Origin: Lineus longissimus
Taxonomy: Eukaryota > Nemertea > Pilidiophora > Heteronemertea > Lineidae
Direction: 5' to 3'
Length of the DNA stretch: 64,000 nt
NCBI RefSeq assembly: GCF_910592395.1
Contig: NC_088326.1
Coordinates: 2,547,001 to 2,611,000, forward strand
Shown here: piece by piece, positions 1 through 10,718 of the stretch
How the letters are laid out: each line of letters begins with the position of its first letter
Position numbering within the stretch: the first letter of the stretch is position 1
Notes under the pieces: generated by a model
What the model was told of the DNA's origin: nothing
Database searches by the model: none
What the model saw: the letters and a program-made list of their open reading frames with translations, nothing else
Made by a program: the position numbers and the translations under genes

Positions 1-362
1 AGTCTGTTGACAACCACGTTTTCTTGAATCCCATAACTGCAACAGAAACCATTGATTAGAACCTATACTCAATGACATTGGGCAAGTGATTTAACCGGTA
101 TTTAGATTAACTTCAATGAGACATAAAACAATGATTTATTTATATTTATTTATTTATATGCCAGGGAAAGCCAAACCTTACAATGGGCTTCTTGCCAAAG
201 ACTATATCAACAAGTAGTAACCAACCCACCACACTCTTACAACAGAAAATATAGAGCTTTGCAATTGGCACAGTGATATATAGGTTTTAACATCATCTGT
301 ACATGAAGGCTTGCTGTTTATTTAGACTCAGCTAAAACTAGTAAAAGAACTAATTCACTCAC

Positions 363-1863
363 TCTGATTGTTCCGTCATCGCTGGCACTACACACTAACT
401 GAGGCCCACGTCTTGCTACCCCAACCGAATTGACGAATGTCCCATGACCCTTGAATCGTTTGATGCGCTCGCCTGAATGCATGTCCCACATTCCTACTGT
501 CTTGTCTGTTGAGGCAGTGTAAAGCGTCCTGGAAATGAACACTGTTTTATTTAGTTTATCCGATAATAGACAATGAAGAAGCCGGAGCAAGAGTGACCAG
601 AAAAACCAACAAATGAAGAATTTCATTTTTGTGTTGGGAGTGATACATCTTCTGTGTTTTGAATTTTTGAGATGCGCACTGGAGAGTCCAGGTTAGTCCA
701 TTGTCACTAACAAGATCTGCTATCCGAGAGATTTATGCCACATTGTGCCTCAGAGCTTTGTGGCCATTCCTCTGTATTCTTCATTAAGCTATCACCCCCG
801 ATGCCAAAGCAAGAGTAATTTCTGATAGCTGAAATACTTACGTCCCGTCAGTTGAGAATTGGAGCTCCATTATGGCACCAGTGTGACCTTTGAGCACGGC
901 AAAGTTTTCACAGTCGCCGTATGTATTCCACAAATCTGAAACATGAATAAGAATATAAAATGACAGTCAGGCAAGGAGTCCTTTGGCGCCAGAGTACAGT
1001 ACCTGAGGTCCTCAGGACCTCTGAACCCTTTTCAAAACAATAAAGATGACTGACAAATGATGTTCGATTGAGTATCGATTACACTATTTACAGACATTTT
1101 GAAGTTTTAGAGCAAAGTCGATGGACCGAGATTTCAACTGACAAGGTCGTTTTAAAGTTTAAACCAGAAGCAGGATCCACTCTATGACTCAACTGGAACA
1201 TTCCTGACCCTAAAAATACGACCTGTGGGAGTATCGTTTTCAGGTTCCACAAGTCGTGCTTTCACTAGTTTCAGGGTCATGAATGTTCCAGTTCATGAAT
1301 GTTCCAGTTCATGACCCCCTTATCTGCTTACGTAACAGCCTATCGTATCCGCCTGAGACAAGGTATGTTCCATCCGGTGAGAACTTTGCAGAGTAGATTT
1401 CACCTTCGTGGCCTGTGAGGAGCATGATGGGTGCCTGGAGGTTAGATGTCCTACCGGGGCTCTGAAATAAGAATGAGAAATCAAAAAGAGATGATTGACG
1501 ATGCTGTTGAGGTTAACGGTATAATCATTCAAACGCCAAAATGTTTATTTCTTCAACCTCTAACACCTTCAGCAGATGCCATATCCTTCAGGATATAATC
1601 CAAAAGGTAAGATAAGATATAGATTAGATAAAAAAGGATTTTGTACACTTCTTCGGCGATAGATCTCCGTCTCCGTAGATGCAGAGATGTACAAATATGT
1701 ACAGTACATACATGCATGCATTCAGCAGTGTATTTTACTATAAAAGAGCTAAACATACCGCAGCAATTACAGCACCATTATTCTCGGAGTAAATGCCCAA
1801 TTCATTTCTTGGTCGTTTCGCCGGCACCAGAGCACCTTGCATTGCCTTTCGTTTTGCCTCCAT
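363..1863 (-). CDS. SNRNP40: U5 snRNP 40 kDa WD40 protein, 5' half (four exons), truncated by window edge
   Basis: Coding exons are 1759-1863, 1332-1461, 842-935 and 363-528, read on the minus strand. All have GT/AG borders, and the lengths sum to 165 codons in one frame. The protein starts MEAKRKAMQGALVPAKRPRN, continues through a linker ending LQAPIMLLTGHEGEIYSAKF, then RLLHLWNTYGDCENFAVLKG, then TASTDKTVGMWD and ends ARRGPQLVCSASDDGTIR. These match human SNRNP40 blade by blade, covering about the first three WD40 repeats. SNRNP40 is a WD40 propeller in the U5 and U4/U6.U5 tri-snRNP and takes part in pre-mRNA splicing in the nucleus. The donor at 363 leads into an intron; no further exon is visible in 1-362, so the remaining blades lie left of the window. 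Family assignment is firm; the start is the only ATG in a good position. Confidence 0.95.
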
Positions 1864-2978
1864 AACTATACTTTAAGTAGTTTCTGAGAAAACGGGGAGT
1901 TTGTCGAGTAAATTTTGGACAAAAAACCGGCGGAAGTAGGTAGTTGTTATTGTTTCAAATATATCTGATCAATTCCATACAAACCGCAGTCGCATCAAGT
2001 AAGGCCGAAGACAAATCTTCTTCCGTTAAGTTAACTTCCTTCATCATATTGATGATTAAGACAAATAAGACTATCCTCGCCACAAATTTTTCAGCTTTAT
2101 CTTATCCGGAAATTTGCCAGTGATTCTTTAAAAAAAACATTTCTTCGTTTTTTGTTTTTGTAAGTCGCCCCCCCCCCCCCCCCGACTTGATAAGTCGTCC
2201 CCCTGAAATAAAAAAGTCGTGCCCCAAACTTAATAAGTCGTCTTGCCTAGAAAAAAAAATTCGATGTACTTTCCCTGCCGCCGTAGCTTTCAACTGGAAG
2301 ATTTTTATCTGAAAGTAAAGTTTTAGACCAATTGGGTTCAAGTTTAAATATTTTTCACGTAGATTAGAGAGCATGCAGGGACAAGAACATAGAAATGTAT
2401 CTAGTCATCTTCAATTCCCAATGATAAACTGTGAACGATTTTCGAATAATCGCGTCCCGAAATAAAATATGTGCACGTCCTTTTGGGCCTACTGGACCAG
2501 GTAAGATAAGCAAGATATCGCTCGTTTTCAATTTTGGCCCCCTGGTGGCCAAGTGGAAAAAACCAGACCGACTGGAAACCCGTGTTGGAGGTCATGTAAA
2601 ATTTATGTATGTTCATGTTGCCGAGAACGAAAATAGCAAATTTTTCCCGAATGTTCAAAAGCCCATGAAATTGGGTCATTTTTTAGGAGAATGACTCTTT
2701 TGTTTATATTGTCGATGTCAGATTCTTTGTTCTCTTGTATGTTTGTAGGCCTATGCTTGTTCAGCGTAATCATTGTAATCCAATGTGACTCTGTGTAGGG
2801 AAATCAATCACATGACATACAGTTTTTATATTCAGTAGACGATGAAGATAGTTCTTCCATTTTGCTTTATTGTAATTGTAACTCAAAAAAGGTTTTCGAA
2901 GGGTAAGCAAAATTCCATCCACAATCCGCTCCGTAAATTCGAAGAGTCTACCACACCGAACCTTCTCATTCGACCAAT
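1864..2978. other. Intergenic spacer between two divergent genes
   Basis: This 1.1-kb gap separates the start of SNRNP40 (leftward) from the start of the DSTYK-like gene (rightward), so it must hold both promoters. It contains a 16-base C run at 2168-2183. I see no conserved exon; the short open frames around 2401-2694 have no recognisable protein features. Confidence 0.5.
2168..2183. repeat. Poly-C tract (16 bases)
   Basis: Uninterrupted C run, one of five long G/C homopolymers in the window (others near 20872, 32179, 42441 and 46698). Confidence 0.9.
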
Positions 2979-5900
2979 ATGGCTGACAGGCGACCATCGT
3001 TAAAATTTCAGATCAGCGGGAACATTTCACCAAGTTTACTTCCAGATCTCAAAGATGCCGTGGAACGATTTCATTCATATAAGACAACACTTTTGGAATG
3101 CTACCATGGTGTCACCGAGATGTTAAACAGATTTTATGAAGTACTCGATGAAACTGACCCAGTGACGATCAAGATCAAAAACGAAATCGAAACTGAGCTG
3201 ATGCCAGTCACCTTCCTCAAACGGGACCCTATCATCCTAATCAGCGGACAGGTCAACAGTGGAAAGTCATCCCTCATCAACGAAATTCTCGAAACCTCTT
3301 TGGTTCCCGTGGAAAGTACACCTTGTACCTCAAGGATTGTCAAGATCAAGTACAGCGAGGAGGGTTTCTACCAGATTTTCGACAAGGACGGCAAGGCGAA
3401 GAGCGAAAAAAGGCCATTTGGGCGGAAGAAGGAAAGGAAATCTTTGAGGAACGAAATCAAGCTACGTTCGGATGATTGTGTCGACCCTGAGTTTGGTTCA
3501 AAAGAAACCGTCGTAATCGGTGTGAAATCAGATATCCTAAAGCCCGGGATCCAGATAGTGGATACGCCAGGAATGAGTGAGAACGAGACACTAGACAAGA
3601 TCGTCCAGGAGTGCCTAGATGGCATCCTACAAATTCTCATCTATGTGATCGATGCCAACCCAGAATTGACAGAAATGGTAAGTTTTTCACTGATTGTTAT
3701 TTGCAATCACCTCGTTATCTTTAGAGACTTTGGAACGCCCTCCGTGGGTAAGTTCCAGCAGGCCAAGTATGAGGAGTATGTTATCACCGAGCTAGTATTT
3801 AAGGTCCTCAAGGGTTTTCAACTGTAATGACAAAAAGTGGAGACATGATTCAGCTAGTGTGTTGGTTTACTTTGGTGCCTACTGTGTCCATACTATATCC
3901 ATGCTGAACTTCCAGCGGTATTGCCTCCGTAGCTTCCGACGTGCGTTGTCTGGGAGCTGAAAAATGTTGATACATTAAGGGTCAAGACGACTGTGTCCAG
4001 CTGTGGAAGTCTTCTTTACAGCCTCAAAAAGGTATAACCGTAGAAAATCTATATCTAGTAGGTGAAGTTCTGTCATTTCAGGATGACAAGTTCTTGAATT
4101 ACATCAAAGAAAAGGCTCCTCACATGAAGGTACTTTTCGTTTGCAACAAATGCGAGGAGAACGAAGACGTCGAATTGAAGGACCTGCCAACACCATCGGG
4201 GTCTGACAACGACGAGGATGAAGAGAGACCAAGGGGTGGGCCAAGTGATTATCTGGATCCCAGTGGTTACGACATCGCTGAAGTGCAGGATAGGCCTCCA
4301 AAAGGAGAAGGAGTCTTCCTAAAACTCAAAGACCGGGGACACCTACGGAGGGACGAAAACCTGACAACATGTGACCGCTTTTTCCGGATTTCTTGCACGG
4401 CTATCCGAAGTGTACGGCATGGTAAAGGTGGTATTATTGAAGAGGAGTTTGTACACGACTTCCAGAGATTTATCACTCATACCATTGGCCATTTTCAAGA
4501 CTGTGTCAAGGAACATTTGTATAACACTGCTAATACTTTGTACGCGTTGGCAACCCGCGCCTTCGATTTCTTCGTGTCAGATAGGATGCAGATAGCACCA
4601 GCCCTGTGCAGCTTGGAACAAAAGATAAAAGCAACAAAGCTTAAAGAGAAAGTTACTGTTGATAAAATAATGGGTTACATTGCGAATCAAAAAGACAATT
4701 TGCACGAATCCATTCGAAGAGTTATTGATGGGAAAAAAGAGCAAATCATTGAGGAAAGCGAAAAACTAGATCTCAAAATATGTACTTCTCAGAAATGGAC
4801 AATTGACACCATAAGGACGTGCAGGAAGCAACTCACTAGATTTCTATTCGAGAAGCTCAGTGAGGTAGTGAAATCGACTGGAGCCGTCAATGAAATACTT
4901 GATACTCTCAAGGAAAAAGTGACTGCTAAAATCCGTGAACTGTACGATGACTGTAGAAAACTAGGTGGTCTTGGAGATATTCAGACACAACTCGAGTCAT
5001 GCTACAACGTCGTCATTCTATTCCCGGCAACCAAGTCGAACCGTCTTCTGAAGTTGACTATCCTTACTCGCATCGGGTTAACGGTCAACCAGTTTTTCCT
5101 AAGCCTATCAGCTCCAAAAGATGAACGTATATGCGACTGGAAAAGGAACACGACTCGGAAGCTTTTGGATGGTGTTGTCACTGAGGAACTAGGGGAAGAA
5201 ATATGTCGACAACTTGCAGGTCAATTTGAAGCAGCGCATGGTAGATTTCTGCAGATCATAGAACTGATTGAACTGTTCCGTCAGAGACAAAATCGTGACT
5301 ATAAGAACCGCATTGCAAACGTTCCCTTGCCACATTTATCTCGTACAACCTGCACACTTCAAGCAATCAGTTCAGAAATTGTATACGGGGACAATCAGGT
5401 TGTAATCTCAGACTTGATCAACAAAGTGTCCAGCCGTAGTGACGTATTTCGATGCTGGTACCGAGGTGAGATGGCTGCTGCGAGACGAGTTAGAGGATCA
5501 GATGTTATTCAACATAACAATTTTGCCGCGCAAATTAATTATACCAGGTATGTATGGCACGTCGATGGGAGTAATTCAATACGTTTATGAAATTTTGATT
5601 ACTTTATGTGAGGCGTTACATGTATGTTCCGTCAGTGGCAAAATTTATGTTGTTGAGAAGTCTCATAACCAAAAAGCGGTTAACACTGCTGGCTGCCACG
5701 CAATATAGGGCCCGGGTTTGCGTATCCCGGACATGTATTTCTGGAACCGGCGTGGCTTTCAAGGAAGCCACAATTCCTGGCTCTTCAACAGGTTTGAGGT
5801 TCAATAGTAATGATCGGAGGGTGTGTCAGATGAGACTAGAAGCCGTGGTCCCTTGTACCCGAGTGTCTACGCCTATGTACAGGGCAATTGCAAGTGAAGA

Positions 5901-7114
5901 TCCCACACAGGTGCACGACAGTACCCTGTAGTGGACTCCATATCTCCGGCTAAAATCCACCAGTGTTACGACGCCGGCGATGATGATGCTGATGATGATT
6001 AACAATATGCAAAACACGTCTTCTGAATTTGGCGGCAGGTAATATTAGTACCAGTGAACATAAATTTGGTTAATCCTGAATGGTTTATGTTTCGCTGGCA
6101 CCTGGGTGAAAGCCAAGTTTTCTTCGCAGTCACACTATAACTGTGGCATAACTGTAATACTTCTTCAGGTTACTCCAATCGTTGAATCACCAGAGTATCC
6201 AGCAGATCCTAGATATCTACCGAGACAAGATGGGTATATTGTTCGCCATAGTACCATATATCGAAAACAACCTCTTCCACATGTTATGCCAGACAGTCAA
6301 CCTACCACTCCGAGACCGTCTGCACATCGCCTACCAGATTGTTCAAACGTGCGGGTTTGTCGCTTCGAATGGTTTCGTGGTGCAAGATCTACGGCCCAAC
6401 AACGTGATGGTAGGTCCAACTCCTCTCGACACTCAGCATTTTGCCTTTAGTGCGAACGATTTCTGTCAATCATTTCAAATGTCATGCATTCATGAGAAGT
6501 CATAACCTACGGCGGGCTTATCCGAAACGCGGTAAAATTTGATCTGCTTCAGAAAACCCCGTTCTCTAAGTAAATGCTGTCCTACTAATCATGATGTAAC
6601 CCATTCTTTCCATGAAATTAAAATTCATTCGCGTTTAATTTTTTAATCTTTCTCGTGTTTATAGATGAATAACAACATTCCAGTGTTGAACACTCTAAAA
6701 CCTCTGTCGATGGCATTGGACACGCCCTATCCACCACCAGACGGCATGCCCCCATTCCATTTCTCGCCGGCTCTGCTTGGAGGACGTAAGGGCTGCTGTA
6801 AGAATGTCACATACGGCTGTGTTCTGCTTATCTGGTGGCTTGCAATGGGAAAGTTCGTTCGACCCAGGTTTGCCATCACCACCGACTTCCAGGCTATCAA
6901 GGCTGTCATCACGAAAAACTTTCAGCTGGTGCGCATGGATATAAACTACGAGTTCGCTAGATCGACTGCTCGCCGGAATGCGACAGGGGTCGATGCTGAG
7001 ATACTGGACGACGTGCAGAAATTGTTAGATATCAACATCGACAGGCACTCGAAAAATCTGATGGATATTCATGTACTCCAAAGCGAAATGGAGCGAATTC
7101 TGATGGTCAAATAA
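2979..7114 (+). CDS. DSTYK-like GTPase-pseudokinase, complete (four exons, 951 aa)
   Basis: Exons 2979-3677, 4082-5547, 6169-6409 and 6665-7114 have GT/AG borders, consistent phases and an in-frame stop, giving 951 aa (human DSTYK is about 929). Residues 1-230 hold a GTPase-like domain with P-loop GQVNSGKSS (90-98), DTPG (195-198) and a G4-like NKCE (255-258). A long helical middle region follows; DWKRNTTRKLLDG and EEICRQLAGQFEAAHGRF match the DSTYK middle region. A kinase-like domain runs from about 672 to 951. In it the VAIK lysine is replaced (MAAARRV), the HRD loop reads VQDLRPNN (Asp about 795) and the DFG region reads VLNTLKP, so the Mg-binding Asp is missing. DSTYK family proteins are cytoplasmic and linked to FGF/ERK signalling. 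I infer a paralogue with working GTP binding and no normal kinase activity. The start is the first ATG, followed by MADRRPSLKF. Confidence 0.9.
3911..3933. repeat. Short dispersed repeat, perfect inverse of 34051-34073
   Basis: A 23-base stretch in intron 1 of the DSTYK-like gene recurs exactly, in inverse orientation, near 34051-34073. Flanking similarity is weak (a shared cttccga and agacaac word on each side), which suggests the remains of a dispersed element. Confidence 0.6.
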
Positions 7115-7842
7115 AAAGCCGTAACGGTCAGCCAGGTCATCTTCTCCATTGGACACGTCATACGGTTGGCCGCCCGATCGGCTGGGCAAAGGGGATGAGT
7201 GCGGTGTCCCCCTTTGGTGATTCTACGTGGAGGATGAACCACCTCGTTTTCTGGTCAGAGAATCAACAGCCTCGGGACTCGTGTCAGTGAAGGAAAGGAG
7301 GAGCATGCCGGGCGTCTGTGTCACAGCGTTGTCAATGACGCCTGGGAAAGGTATCGGTTTAAACAGATACATGTATTTTCTTTATTTCAACCAAAACTAA
7401 TGGATACATAGATACGTTTTATTTACAGAGACACTTTTATAAACACCGATGAACACTGTCTTTTCATTATTGTACTAGTCCCGAATATGCCGACGGTACG
7501 GTTTGCGCAAACCGTACCATCGTCATATCCGGGACGTTCCGAAGTGTCGTATACCGCGGTCTGCTACGGGAGTGATGTGGCTAAATGGGGTATACTTTAT
7601 ACAGTCAAGCATGCATTGTCGGTTTTCCGGACTTTCACGAGTGCTGCCGAGTACAGGCGAAGATGACCCCGAATGCTCCACGTTATAGGAGTATACACAG
7701 CTGCGTGAAGATACCAGAATTTTAGCGATCAATCAGCCTGGAATTAACTGACCAGGAACCAGGAACGTCACTTTAGAATGGAAGTCAGTACTGGCAGGGA
7801 GAATATACTTCGATGTGCTTGGAGAACGATGTTAATGTCGCG
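7115..7842. other. Intergenic spacer between convergent genes
   Basis: This separates the stop of the DSTYK-like gene from the stop of the calmodulin-like gene, so it should hold the 3' UTRs of both. It contains the palindrome at 7480-7533; otherwise I see nothing that can be supported. Confidence 0.5.
7480..7533. repeat. Inverted repeat around a perfect 24-base palindrome
   Basis: Positions 7495-7518 form a perfect palindrome centred on TTGCGCAA. The flanks continue the symmetry imperfectly (cccgaatatgccga on the left, tcgtcatatccggg on the right). It looks like a solo hairpin MITE or a cruciform-forming site in the 3' spacer. Confidence 0.7.
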
Positions 7843-9664
7843 TTACGCCTTCTCCATTACCCCGCAAAGTATTTTCGAAAACTCTGAAAAATAAATAAAT
7901 GAAACGTCACCACGGGTGTTTACAATGCATTCCGAATCGAAGTAGAACAATCTTACTAAAATCCGTTGACTCTTTTCCGATTTGTGAAAAAGATGAGAGC
8001 AACGTCGTGGTTATTAAATTTTTACACTCCTTAGCCAGTGGTAATTCATGTGTGTTATGAAAGCCACCTCGGGGAGTGTATCCGGTGTTCCAACGGCCAC
8101 GACGAGACACGTTTTACATAAAACAGGGATCGAGAATATAAAAAGGTGAAACGAACCTTTGTAATCAATCTGTCCATCGCCGTCCATGTCAGCCTCTCGA
8201 ACCATTGCCTCCAATTCTTTTGTTGTCAGCGCCTCCCCAAGCGTCGTCATAATGTCCCGTAACTCTGTCAAACTAATAAACCCATTATTGTCTTTATCAA
8301 ACATTTTGAACGCCTGCACGATGTCGTCTTCTGTCAGTTTTGAATCCTTCGCTTTTTGACGCGCCATCATGTCCAGGAACTCCGGGAACTCTATCGTACC
8401 GTTACCTGAAAAACAGGAGAGGCAACACCGATGATGACGTCATCACAACACACCATGACTTGAAATAGGCTCCGATCCTCTTGTAGTGGGACGGGCCAGG
8501 TCGGTTTGACTTGAAAGTTACTCAATATAGTTTGAACCAATAGGGAAGCGCTTCAAACCTGACATCATTTCCCTTTATCCTGTCCCGGTGTGCAAGGTAT
8601 AGTAGTCCTAGGGCTGATAGTCCGTGTAACAATAGCCCGCATTGCTAAATGTTTTGGTTAGGGTTAGCGGTACAATAGATCATGCTGCTTAATTGGTCAA
8701 ATACAATGCTACCGGACTATGACTCCAGGGGGACTATATCCGCTGTCACACCGGGTCTGATCCTCCAGCCACGCCACACGTGAACAGTTAGGCTAACGGG
8801 CTTGTATAGATATGTAATTCGGACCGGGATTTGGACGGGACATCGTTCATCGTGTCATATCGTCTCATGCCACGTCATTTGTAACAACTCGCCACAGCAA
8901 GCCTTGTCAAAGTCTATTGACATTTACTGCCATATTTTCAAAGATTTTTATAGCATTTCGCAATTTAAAGAATCGACCTCCATCGAATATCTAGAAAACC
9001 GGCCATACCATTTGGACAATGCCCACATACCCACCGTCTTTGTCTACTTCCTGTATCATGGCTGCCAGTTCTTGCTCGGAAGGATTCATGTTGAGTGACC
9101 GCAGCACTGTGCCGATCTCGGTCGCAGTGATCGTTCCGTCATTGTTCTTGTCGAAAAAGGAGAAGTGTTCTTTGTATTCTGAAACACGATTGTGACGTAA
9201 TTTGAGCGGGAATCATGGGCAAATTCGATGACCGGCCAATCTGCCATTGGCGACGCTGGGGAACGATTCGCATTGTAGCGATTTTTCGCAACTCCCCCGA
9301 AACGCTAACGCGAACGCCTATCCCATTGCTCGACATCGTGATCAGGAGGTCGAACAATGGGATAGGCGTTCGCGTTGGGGGATTTGCGAAAACTCCCTTC
9401 AGCGGCAGATGATGACTGCAGGCATCAAGTAGCGCGAATAATGCACTTGTCATTATTTTAGTGAACGTTTAATACGTTCATCGAATGACGTTAACGATGG
9501 CCGTTTACTCCGCTTGATGTCCGTCACTGTCTTTTTTCGATGCGGCGGTATCACTGTACCATAAAAACTATATGGGGGAACATAGGTACCGGGGAACATA
9601 GGTACCGGGGAACATAGGGATGACCCCGTCTTCTCATCTTACCTTTGATCTCTTTCTCCGACAT
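7843..9664 (-). CDS. Calmodulin-like protein, four EF hands (four exons, 151 aa)
   Basis: Minus-strand exons 9643-9664, 9035-9178, 8157-8405 and 7843-7883 join in frame to 151 aa. The protein begins [16 protein letters not shown]. The four EF loops are [36 protein letters not shown] and [12 protein letters not shown]; each has acidic residues at positions 1 and 12 and Gly at 6, so all four should bind calcium. The central linker starts [16 protein letters not shown]. The C-terminus is short and divergent ([13 protein letters not shown]), lacking the calmodulin EEFVQMMTAK tail. The first coding exon is only 22 nt, as in many calmodulin genes. Divergence from calmodulin itself marks it as one of the calmodulin-like or troponin-C-like paralogues common in invertebrates. 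Its specific partner cannot be told from sequence. Confidence 0.93.
9278..9397. mobile_element. Hairpin MITE family A, copy 1 (in intron 1 of the calmodulin-like gene)
   Basis: Two arms of roughly 50 bases face each other: the left reads aacgcgaacgcctatcccat and the right atgggataggcgttcgcgtt, enclosing a short loop with tcgac/gtcga. The outer ends resemble tttttcgcaactccc and gggggatttgcgaaaa. Related copies lie at 24091-24212 and 24395-24528. Confidence 0.8.
9575..9618. repeat. 16-base tandem repeat, about 2.75 copies
   Basis: The unit ggggaacataggtacc is repeated perfectly twice, followed by a partial third unit (ggggaacatagg). It lies just downstream of the donor of the short first exon of the calmodulin-like gene. 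Confidence 0.85.
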
Positions 9665-10607
9665 CTTTTCAACCTGGAACAAAAAAAGAAACACAGATTA
9701 GGTAAGCTAAAGTCCGGTTTCGCAACCCCAGTGAAGAACGAACTACGAACTACGATAGTTTGTCGTGTCATCAAGTCCCGAGTTACAGGGACAATTTGGG
9801 CGTGGGATTTACCTGACCAGGAGGATAATACCCCTTATGGCATTACTTCTACGAAGATTTTCCGAGACACGAACACGTCCGTGTCCAGACTATTGTTTGA
9901 AAAGGTCAGAAGGGTGAGTTGACTTTCTGTGCAAGGTATTAATTGCCCGCCCGGAATCAATATCGCGAAAAAGGAGCGGAATCGGTCGATAGCAAGTCGA
10001 TTGAACCTCTCAGTGACCAGATTCACTGATCGAAAAGTAGGTTGAATAAAACGAAACGGGGGCAAATCAGAAATACGACACCTTATGCGTCCAAGCTCAT
10101 TAGCTTTGTTTATCAAGGATGGAAATAGATTAATTCTGTAATTCACAGATGGACTAATTGAGACTACTATCGACATTCTCGTGATTACCGCGGGGATTAC
10201 CGCCATACAGCCAACAAACAGTCGGCCACCTATTACGAATACGAGCATGATGAAAACCGAATATTGCTATGATGGACACGCCGACTCATTCAACCCTGTT
10301 ATGACAAACCAAGACCTCCCTATTGGTCAAAGACCCGAATACCAGCAAAGGACAGGAGAAGTCAATGAAAGTGTTGAAGTTTCTACCCGAGATTTCCTCG
10401 ACCGCTGGCTGTGTGATATCCCCCCTGGCCATTCCCTACAGGTCCTTTATCACTGGTGGCAGCGATTAAACTTAAGAAGAACTACATGAAGAATACGACA
10501 AACATAATGTGGAAAAAAAGAAGAAGCGCTATAGTTTGGGCGATCCAAGATAGAGCGGTTGTTTAATTAATATGAAAACGAAAGGCCACGCCGGAATATG
10601 TACTTAC
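9665..10607. other. No supported gene
   Basis: Upstream of the calmodulin-like start. A 137-codon open frame on the minus strand (9835-10248) shows no domain, no splice support and unremarkable composition, so I leave it uncalled. Confidence 0.4.
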
Positions 10608-10718
10608 CATATGAACTGATCTGTTCCAAAATTGCTTCTGAACAAATATGAAAACTGTTTTTATTATCACCAATTCTTGGCGTCACGCACTCAAAGCCAT
10701 TATCGGTTACCATGGAAA
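10608..10718 (-). CDS. Candidate internal exon of an unidentified minus-strand gene
   Basis: A TTCCCTCTAG acceptor and a strong GTAAGT donor bound a 111-base open segment whose protein includes SMVTDNGFECVTPRIGD and FHICSEAILEQISSYG. Composition is protein-like, but I recognise no family. It lies on the same strand as, and 5' of, the calmodulin-like gene, so the rest of such a gene would have to fit between 9664 and 14000. Nearby minus-strand segments that also look coding are about 10800-10950 (AKTGLLGKLERQSDQLAGIV) and the exon at 13486-13662. I could not join them into one model. Confidence 0.35.

Noticed and set aside
8481-8604. Inverted-repeat element starting tgtagtgggacgggccagg, with possible relatives at 29826 and 33590
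   Set aside because: The ends match only over short words and the interiors do not align by eye; not strong enough to list as an element.
9835-10248. 137-codon minus-strand open frame
   Set aside because: No recognised family and no splice signals in phase with the nearby orphan exon.
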